Shown in pieces: positions 58,600 through 64,000 of a stretch of DNA of 64,000 bases. Under the pieces are notes generated by a model that saw only the letters and a program-made list of their open reading frames with translations, did no database searches and was not told the origin of the DNA. The DNA lies in assembly GCF_018403325.1 (NCBI RefSeq), contig NZ_BOSL01000008.1:62001-126000 (forward strand), in the 5' to 3' direction. Source of the DNA: Paenibacillus vini (GTDB taxonomy: Bacteria; Bacillota; Bacilli; Paenibacillales; Paenibacillaceae). A program made the position numbers and the translations under genes. Positions within the stretch are counted from its first letter, which is position 1; every line of letters starts with the position of its first letter.

Positions 58600-60882
58600 T
58601 TATTTAACGCTGACCAAGCTTTGAGCCGTTGTCACAGGCAATACGCCCCCGGCTTTTAATTGTCCAAGCAGTACTTTGATCCCGGCGGCCGTATTAGGTT
58701 CCTGCTTTCCGTAAACCGCGAGTCCCGACTGCACGTTCTGCAAAAAGATCATCTCATACGGGTTGCCAAGCGATAAAAGAGTGTATCGTTTATTACTCTT
58801 GTTTATCTCATTGATCAACGTTTGAACTTCGCTCCATCCGAATTGACTGGCCACGTTACGGAATTGGTAATTAGCCAGAATCACATAATCCGCCTGATTC
58901 ACAGCTTTGAGCGCCTCCGTCGTTTTGCCTGGACCGAATACGGAAATATTCGTCTTAAGCGACAGGTTGCCTTGGGCTTGGATCAGCTGTTTCTCAAGCT
59001 GCTTGGCCTGCTCCTGCTCGGCTGCGACAATAACGACACGGTCCCCTTGATGAATCTGATCCGGAAGCGCACCATCACGGCTGGCCAATACGGTAACCGC
59101 TTCTTCTGCAATTTGTTGTTCCACCGCGCGATGCTCCTTGTTACCGATGACGCTGTTAAGTGTGTTCAACTTATGAGTCAGGCTTTCGCTGCGGTCAAAC
59201 AAGCCATATTCCGATTTAAGTTCCAAGATTTTTTTCACCGAATTATGAATGGTTTCAGTCGGAATTGTTCCGTTCTTCACCGCGTTTACCAGTGTTTGAT
59301 GTGCAGCTGCCGGATCTTGCGGCATAAGGATGATATCCACGCCTGCGGAGACCGCACGTTCCACCGCTTTATTCTCCCCAAAATGCTCTGCGATCGCATT
59401 CATAGTGAAAGCATCGGAAATGATGATGCCTTTATAGCCCAGCTCTTCCCGGAGCAGCCCGGTCAGCACCTTTTTTGATAACGTGGCAGGGATCGGTACG
59501 CTGCTTCCGTCCTTCAGTGAAGTAACATGCTCGTCGTCTATTGCAGGGAAAGCAATATGAGCAGTCATGATCATCTCCACGCCGTTCTCAATCGCAGCGC
59601 GAAACGGTTTCAGTTCGACCGCATCGAGGCGTTCACGGTTGTGGTTCAACACCGGCATTCCCAGATGAGAGTCTACTGTCGTATCACCATGCCCCGGAAA
59701 ATGCTTCACTGCCGCGATGACTCCGGATTGACGCAGCCCTTTAATGGTGGCGGTTCCCAGCCGTGATACCAGATCCGCATCGGAACTGAACGAGCGCATC
59801 CCGATGATCGGATTGTCCGGGTTGCTGTTAATATCGAGAACCGGGGCAAAATTGACCTGCAGCCCGAGCGCCTTCAGTTCTTCTCCTGTTAGCTTTCCTG
59901 CAGCTTCAGCCAGTGCCGTGTCACCGGATGCGCCGAGCGCCATTTGACCCGGTAGATTCGTCCCGCCTGGGATTCGCTTAACAACGCCTCCCTCCTGGTC
60001 GATGCCGAGAAAGAGCGGAATGTCCCCTGCTTCCAGTTGCAGATTATGCGTTAGTGTTGTTACCTGTCGTGCGTCTACAATATTTTTGTCAAACAGAATA
60101 AGTCCGCCCAAATCCTGATCGTGGATGCTGCTTTTTATACCTTCATTGACGGTCGTTGTCACTTGACCATTCCATTGCCTAATATCAGGCATCAGCATTT
60201 GACCGACCTGCTCGCTGACCGTCATATAGGATATCAGCTTATCCCAATCGTGCGCCTGAACGGCTGATTCGCGCTCGAATCGAATCACCCGGGTCATAAA
60301 TACGGAAAACTCCGCCCGTGTTACAGATTGATTCGGACGATAGCTGCCATCCGTATAACCGCCGATCAAACCGTTGGAGCTCATGATGAGAATAGGCTCT
60401 GCCGCCCAATGATCTTTCGTATCTTTCAAATTGACAGATTGATTGCCTGTCACAAGCGAATAAGCGCGTGTTAGGAATGCCGCCGTCTCCGCGCGGCTCA
60501 TCGCTGTATCCGGATGAAAAGTGCCGTCCGGAAATCCGCTGGCCAGCCCGTGTTTCGCCGCAATAGCAATTTCACGATAAAAAGGATGGGTTGCCGGAAC
60601 ATCGGAATAATTGGAAGCTCCCGCACCGGATTGCAGCTCCTGAGGATACAGCTCCCGGACCATGAAAGTCACGGCCTGAGCTCTGGTTACCTGCTTCTCG
60701 GGCATAAACTTGCCATTGCCGTATCCGGCAACGGTACCTCTTTTGGCCATATAGTTGATGCTGTCCTCGGCCCATTTGGAATGCTGCAGATCGGAAAAAC
60801 GTTCGCTCGCTGCCGCACTTCCTGCCGAAATAAGCATGGAACCGAGCACGGCACCTAAAATCGTCACCATTTTTACATTCAT
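58600..60882 (-). CDS. Surface-anchored GH3 beta-N-acetylhexosaminidase-like enzyme with SLH repeats
   Basis: A 760-residue precursor: signal peptide (1-25); three SLH repeats (about 27-205: HSKWAEDSINYMAKRGTVAGYGNGKF, VTRAQAVTFMVREL, and so on); GH3 catalytic TIM barrel (about 220-560) with the NagZ signature KHFPGHGDTTVDSHLG and SDAFTMNAIAEHF; a GH3 C-terminal alpha/beta domain (about 600-750). The NagZ-type motif points to removal of beta-GlcNAc from peptidoglycan fragments or similar glycans on the cell surface. GAGGTACAACTG precedes the ATG. It has no cohesin or dockerin and its own terminator, so it is a neighbour of the arabinan cluster and not clearly part of it. Confidence 0.92.
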   Translation of the reverse strand: MNVKMVTILGAVLGSMLISAGSAAASERFSDLQHSKWAEDSINYMAKRGTVAGYGNGKFMPEKQVTRAQAVTFMVRELYPQELQSGAGASNYSDVPATHPFYREIAIAAKHGLASGFPDGTFHPDTAMSRAETAAFLTRAYSLVTGNQSVNLKDTKDHWAAEPILIMSSNGLIGGYTDGSYRPNQSVTRAEFSVFMTRVIRFERESAVQAHDWDKLISYMTVSEQVGQMLMPDIRQWNGQVTTTVNEGIKSSIHDQDLGGLILFDKNIVDARQVTTLTHNLQLEAGDIPLFLGIDQEGGVVKRIPGGTNLPGQMALGASGDTALAEAAGKLTGEELKALGLQVNFAPVLDINSNPDNPIIGMRSFSSDADLVSRLGTATIKGLRQSGVIAAVKHFPGHGDTTVDSHLGMPVLNHNRERLDAVELKPFRAAIENGVEMIMTAHIAFPAIDDEHVTSLKDGSSVPIPATLSKKVLTGLLREELGYKGIIISDAFTMNAIAEHFGENKAVERAVSAGVDIILMPQDPAAAHQTLVNAVKNGTIPTETIHNSVKKILELKSEYGLFDRSESLTHKLNTLNSVIGNKEHRAVEQQIAEEAVTVLASRDGALPDQIHQGDRVVIVAAEQEQAKQLEKQLIQAQGNLSLKTNISVFGPGKTTEALKAVNQADYVILANYQFRNVASQFGWSEVQTLINEINKSNKRYTLLSLGNPYEMIFLQNVQSGLAVYGKQEPNTAAGIKVLLGQLKAGGVLPVTTAQSLVSVK

Positions 60883-61004
60883 CAGTTGTACCTCACTTGT
60901 TGTTGTATGAAGGATTAGACGCTATGAATGTGCGATTTGTTGCTATTTCAGCTCTTCTCCAGATATCGCCAGTCACAAAACTACCGGAGAAATCGGTAAA
61001 AAAA

Positions 61005-61044
61005 AGAGCCTCCAACAGTGGTTTCACTCACGGTTATAGGCTCT
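61005..61044 (-). terminator. Terminator of the DrrAB-like exporter operon
   Basis: AGAGCCT/AGGCTCT outer stem enclosing a further GTG/CAC pairing, followed by eight T on the minus strand, 40 nt past the permease stop. Confidence 0.88.
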
Positions 61045-61084
61045 GCGTTTTGCGTCCGGATGGAGGACGTTATGCCTGCAAACA

Positions 61085-61852
61085 TTACACTTTCCGTTTA
61101 AAAGCGCGCATCGCAAACAGATATGACACAATCAGGATCCCAAAGCACCAGGCGAGCGCAATCCAAATCTCACTTCCGACAGGCTGCTTCGACAGAAGCG
61201 CGCGGATGGCTTCCACAATGGAGGTCACCGGCTGATTCTCGGCAAAAGCACGAACAACCGTTGGCATCGAGTCTGTCGGCACAAACGCCGAGCTGATAAA
61301 TGGGAGGAAGATTAGCGGATAAGAAAAGGCGGTTGCACCTTCCACCGATTTGGCGGTCAATCCGACAATGGCCGCGACCCAAGTCAAAGCCAGCGTAAAC
61401 AAGACGAGGATACCGACAACGGCAAGCCAAGACAGAACATCTGCAGATGAGCGAAAGCCCATAATGAGCGCTACAAGAATGATGATGACAACAGAAATGA
61501 CGTTCGATACTACCGAGGTCAACACATGCCCCCACAGCACAGCGGAACGGGCAATCGGCATGGAATGGAACCGCTCAATGATGCCCCGTTGTTTATCCAA
61601 GAATAGTCGGTATGCCGTATAAGAAATTCCGCTTGCTATCGCAATTAGCAGGATCCCAGGCAATAGATAATTCACATAGTTATCCGTTCCGGTTTGGATT
61701 GCACCGCCAAACACATAGACGAACAACAGCATCATGGCAATCGGAGTGAAGCAGACGGTGATGATGGTATCCATACTGCGCATAATATGGCGCATGGAAC
61801 GTCCAAGCATAACCCCCATATCGCTGAAAAAATGTTTCTTTACGGTTTCCAT
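61085..61852 (-). CDS. ABC-2 type permease (DrrB-like)
   Basis: A 255-residue membrane protein with six hydrophobic segments and the ABC-2 landmarks RSMRHIMRSMDTIITVCFTPIAMM, YRLFLDKQRGIIERFHSMPIARS and LPFISSAFVPTDSMP. This is the DrrB family that exports drugs or lipids with a DrrA ATPase. The ATG directly follows the ATPase stop and is preceded by AAGGAGGAC. Likely forms a two-plus-two exporter with its neighbour. Confidence 0.9.
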   Translation of the reverse strand: METVKKHFFSDMGVMLGRSMRHIMRSMDTIITVCFTPIAMMLLFVYVFGGAIQTGTDNYVNYLLPGILLIAIASGISYTAYRLFLDKQRGIIERFHSMPIARSAVLWGHVLTSVVSNVISVVIIILVALIMGFRSSADVLSWLAVVGILVLFTLALTWVAAIVGLTAKSVEGATAFSYPLIFLPFISSAFVPTDSMPTVVRAFAENQPVTSIVEAIRALLSKQPVGSEIWIALAWCFGILIVSYLFAMRAFKRKV

Positions 61853-62614
61853 TTATTTGTCCTCCTTCTTGCCGATGATGGCAAGGAATATGTCTTCTAA
61901 ACTTGGCTGTTTTTCCACATACTCCACCTTAGCGGGTGGAAACAGCTTTTTCAGATCGTCCAGCGTACCATTAGCAATAATTATACCTTCATGCAAAATG
62001 GCGATTCGATCTGCAAGTTGTTCGGCTTCATCCAAATACTGCGTGGTCAGGAATACCGTCGTTCCCCCATCAGCAAGCTCCTTAACAACCTTCCAAGCCT
62101 CAATTCGTACCTCAGGGTCAAGCCCGGTTGTTGGCTCATCAAGAAAAATAAGCTGCGGTTTTCCGATCAGGCTCATGGCAATGTCGAGTCTTCGACGCAT
62201 CCCGCCCGAATAGGTGGACGCCCTGCGGTCGGCAGCGTCGGTTAAACCGAAGCGTTTTAGCAAATCATCAGCCACTTGACGCGGATTGGCGAGGTGTCGT
62301 AATTTGGCGATCATGATCAGATTCTCCCGCCCAGTCAAAATCTCGTCCACCGCGGCAAATTGTCCGGTCAGGCTGATCGACTGCCGTACGCCTTCCGGCT
62401 TTGACGCAACGTCAAAGCCGTTTACGATAGCGGTGCCTCCGTCTTGTTTGAGCAGCGTGCTGAGGATTCTCACAATCGTCGTCTTACCTGCACCGTTGGA
62501 GCCAAGCAAGGCGAAAATGCTGCCTTTTTCCACCTCTAACTCCACGCTCTTTAGGACTTCCTTGTCTTTATAAGATTTTTTTAGCCCTTTTACGGAAATC
62601 GCTGCATTGCCCAT
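61853..62614 (-). CDS. ABC transporter ATPase (DrrA-like)
   Basis: A 253-residue ATPase: Walker A LLGSNGAGKTTIVRIL, Q-loop SLTGQFAAVDEIL, signature STYSGGMRRRLDIAMSL, Walker B LIFLDEPTTGLDPEVR, switch His region replaced by FLTTQYLDEAEQLADRI (Gln in place of His, as in DrrA). The C-terminal EKQPSLEDIFLAIIGK is the DrrA tail. AGGGGGAG precedes the ATG. Upstream is a 14-base motif shared with the PadR gene, so the exporter is probably under PadR control although a terminator separates the two transcripts. Confidence 0.92.
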   Translation of the reverse strand: MGNAAISVKGLKKSYKDKEVLKSVELEVEKGSIFALLGSNGAGKTTIVRILSTLLKQDGGTAIVNGFDVASKPEGVRQSISLTGQFAAVDEILTGRENLIMIAKLRHLANPRQVADDLLKRFGLTDAADRRASTYSGGMRRRLDIAMSLIGKPQLIFLDEPTTGLDPEVRIEAWKVVKELADGGTTVFLTTQYLDEAEQLADRIAILHEGIIIANGTLDDLKKLFPPAKVEYVEKQPSLEDIFLAIIGKKEDK

Positions 62615-62660
62615 TCTTTTCTCCCCCTATAATTAACTATTTAGTGTGACTGGTAACCTG

Positions 62661-62674
62661 TATAACTTACTACC
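62661..62674. promoter_or_regulatory. Shared 14-base motif upstream of the exporter genes
   Basis: TATAACTTACTACC differs at one base from TATTACTTACTACC at 63819-63832 in front of the padR gene. Putative common PadR site. Confidence 0.6.
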
Positions 62675-62688
62675 GGGTTAAAAATAAA

Positions 62689-62734
62689 ACTGAATAGCGA
62701 AAGGGCAATCCACATTCGTAATCAGCTATTCAGT
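62689..62734 (-). terminator. Terminator of the padR-DUF1048 operon
   Basis: A perfect 10-bp stem ACTGAATAGC/GCTATTCAGT with a long 26-nt loop, followed by TTTATTTTTAA on the minus strand. Confidence 0.7.
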
Positions 62735-62743
62735 CGGTAGGTT

Positions 62744-63097
62744 CTACGGCTTTTGCTTATCTATATCCTTTTTTATAGCCTTGCTAACTGCCTGTTTGAC
62801 AGATTCTTGATAAAGGTCCGTATAAGTTTTGGAGTCTTTGATTAATTCGTCGCAGAAAGCCGCTACATCTCTTCCCGTCACCTCGAGAACGCCTTTCTTC
62901 ATGGCCGCGCCCTCTTCAAAAAGATCAACGATTCCCGTCAGTAAACCCGTACTTTCATTTAATTCAACAGGGCCGACCTTAAAGAGATATTTCTGAATCT
63001 CTTTATAAACGATCTGATAATCTTGCGGGAGAGCTTTAACACGGGCCATGTGCGCCCGCCATTCTTTTTTGCCTTGCATGATATCTTGCAGTTTCAT
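62744..63097 (-). CDS. DUF1048 protein
   Basis: A 117-residue helical DUF1048 protein: KKEWRAHMARVKALPQDYQIVYKEIQKYLF, GLLTGIVDLFEEGAAMKKGVLEVTGRDVAAFCDELI. The family typically sits between a PadR regulator and a DrrAB exporter, as here; its role is unknown. AGGAGGGAT precedes the ATG. It is a paralogue of the next gene upstream (63108-63455), sharing the pattern of a basic helix, LPxDYQ, a glycine loop and DVxxFCxxL. Confidence 0.87.
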   Translation of the reverse strand: MKLQDIMQGKKEWRAHMARVKALPQDYQIVYKEIQKYLFKVGPVELNESTGLLTGIVDLFEEGAAMKKGVLEVTGRDVAAFCDELIKDSKTYTDLYQESVKQAVSKAIKKDIDKQKP

Positions 63098-63107
63098 TTT
63101 ATCCCTC

Positions 63108-63455
63108 CTATTTACCTAGTTTTTTAGCGATCGTATTGTTGAGCTGCTCGCGCCACTTGTCGCGATAAGACTTTGCCCCTTCTTCGCCGGCCAATGCTGC
63201 ACAGAAGCCATTGATATCGTCACCCAGCACCTCATGGATACTCTGACCCTCCGCCGCCGATTCTTCGAGAAGGCCAACCACTCCTGCAAGGATTGGCATG
63301 AGATTGCGACCTGTGAAATCCGAATGCATCCAAAGGTTGGCTTTGATTTTATCCCATGCCGCTTGATAATCAGCCGGCAATTTTTTGACTCGGGATTCAA
63401 AAGCTTTCATTTCTCGGGTCATATCGCTTCCGGTGATTTTCTCCCAAAGATTCAT
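63108..63455 (-). CDS. DUF1048 protein, paralogue
   Basis: A 115-residue DUF1048 protein: WEKITGSDMTREMKAFESRVKKLPADYQAAWDKIKANLW, GVVGLLEESAAEGQSIHEVLGDDINGFCAALAGEEG. The ATG at 63455 has GGAG 8 nt upstream, inside the end of padR; an ATG at 63461 is too close to that site. Tandem DUF1048 genes behind a PadR gene are a recurring Firmicute arrangement of unknown function. Confidence 0.87.
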   Translation of the reverse strand: MNLWEKITGSDMTREMKAFESRVKKLPADYQAAWDKIKANLWMHSDFTGRNLMPILAGVVGLLEESAAEGQSIHEVLGDDINGFCAALAGEEGAKSYRDKWREQLNNTIAKKLGK

Positions 63456-63457
63456 GC

Positions 63458-63778
63458 TCATTTCTCCTTTAACTCGTTAAGTTTTGATGATACAAACTCC
63501 CACTTTTCCCAGAACCTTTGCAGTTCCTCACGGCCGGCATCGTTAAGCGCGAAAAATTTTCGCGGAGGCCCCATATCGGAGGGTTTTTTGGTTATTTCTA
63601 CAAGCTTGTTTTTTTCCAATCGGACCAAGATCGTGTACACCGTTCCCTCTACAACGTCCGGAAAGCCGAGAGCGTTCAACTGCCGTGTGATTTCGTAACC
63701 GTAGGTTTCGTTGCGGCTAATAATTTCTAGTACGCAGCCCTCAAGCACGCCTTTGAGCATTTCTGTTAAGTTTTCCAA
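63458..63778 (-). CDS. PadR-family repressor of the DUF1048/exporter locus
   Basis: A 106-residue PadR-s1 type regulator: MLKGVLEGCVLEIISRNETYGYEITRQLNALGF, VVEGTVYTILVRLEKNKLVEI and the wing GPPRKFFALNDAGREEL. PadR proteins of this kind bind drugs in the dimer interface and derepress exporters. The TTG start at 63778 follows AAGGTGG by 8 nt and gives the usual MENLTEMLKG beginning; the frame is open to 63790. A 14-base element upstream recurs before the exporter genes. Confidence 0.92.
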   Translation of the reverse strand: MENLTEMLKGVLEGCVLEIISRNETYGYEITRQLNALGFPDVVEGTVYTILVRLEKNKLVEITKKPSDMGPPRKFFALNDAGREELQRFWEKWEFVSSKLNELKEK

Positions 63779-63818
63779 CACAACCACCACCTTGCTATTC
63801 TGTATAACCGATATTCAG

Positions 63819-63832
63819 TATTACTTACTACC
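63819..63832. promoter_or_regulatory. Shared 14-base motif upstream of padR
   Basis: TATTACTTACTACC, 13 of 14 identical to 62661-62674. It continues into TACTA-n8-TAGTA, a dyad that fits a PadR dimer. Confidence 0.6.
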
Positions 63833-63913
63833 ACTACATAGTAACACGTATTAGTGGAGCGCACAATAGGTTTTGTAAAAAAAATGAAATTAAACCGATT
63901 GTAGAACTAAAAA

Positions 63914-63946
63914 GAGGGAAACCTGCTCAGATTGCAGATTTCCCTC
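63914..63946 (-). terminator. Terminator of a gene beyond the right edge
   Basis: A 13-bp stem with one mismatch (GAGGGAAA-c-CTGC / GCAG-a-TTTCCCTC, 7-nt loop). The minus strand continues TTTTTAG, so it probably ends a minus-strand gene to the right. I see no gene in 63833-64000. Confidence 0.7.
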
Positions 63947-64000
63947 GTATGTTTCTGTACCTCTAATTGCCTGGCAGCTGGATGCAATGCCAGCCGCTTA

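Noticed and set aside
61170-61535. Minus-strand open frame inside the DrrB-like permease
   Set aside because: Out-of-frame shadow of a clear membrane protein, without a ribosome site or recognisable domain.

Overview
The window reads as chromosomal DNA of a low-to-mid G+C, spore-forming Gram-positive bacterium, most likely Paenibacillus or a close relative. This rests on strong AGGAGG ribosome sites with frequent TTG/GTG starts, S-layer homology (SLH) proteins, a YheC/D spore-coat protein, a GH11 xylanase, a yrkEFHIJ-type sulfur operon and large modular glycosidases. I see no rRNA, tRNA, transposase, integrase or CRISPR array. Most genes lie on the minus strand.

Left part (1-12.4 kb): a fused glutathione synthase (gshF); an arsenic operon (acr3-arsC plus two ArsR genes, with two near-identical operators); a chloramphenicol acetyltransferase-like gene; then a compact minus-strand run of immunity-type genes (Imm10, YwqG/DUF1963, ADP-ribosylglycohydrolase and several unknowns) without a toxin, one of them interrupted by an in-frame TAG.

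Middle (12.4-42.3 kb): a LanFEG/Bcr-like ABC exporter with its own two-component system; a persulfide-detoxification operon (yrkF-E-H-I-J, a CstR-like repressor and two extra rhodaneses) behind a consensus promoter with a CsoR-type operator; a ferritin-like protein; a GH11 xylanase with a cre box; a DinG-like helicase; a MarR-nitroreductase-monooxygenase operon; a YheC/D protein; nosD-L-Y-F with a TlpA thioredoxin but no nosZ, next to a NarL-type two-component system; a PadR-BtrH-like pair; a phosphotransferase; a type III polyketide synthase-methyltransferase-flavoprotein operon; and an HxlR regulator beside a frameshifted NAD(P)-binding gene.

The most striking region is 42.3-58.3 kb. Four secreted enzymes (one GH127 and three GH43, all arabinose/xylose-releasing families) each end in the same cohesin, helical spacer and type I dockerin. 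Between them is a short secreted protein with one cohesin and three SLH repeats. This has the parts of a surface-anchored, scaffoldin-free cellulosome-like complex for arabinan/arabinoxylan, in which enzymes could chain to each other and to the cell wall. A GH3 enzyme with its own SLH repeats follows. The right end holds a PadR-DUF1048-DUF1048 operon and a DrrAB-like ABC exporter that share an upstream 14-base motif.

Assignments come from reading translated sequence and motifs without database searches. Start sites were set by ribosome-binding sites and often differ from the longest open frame.
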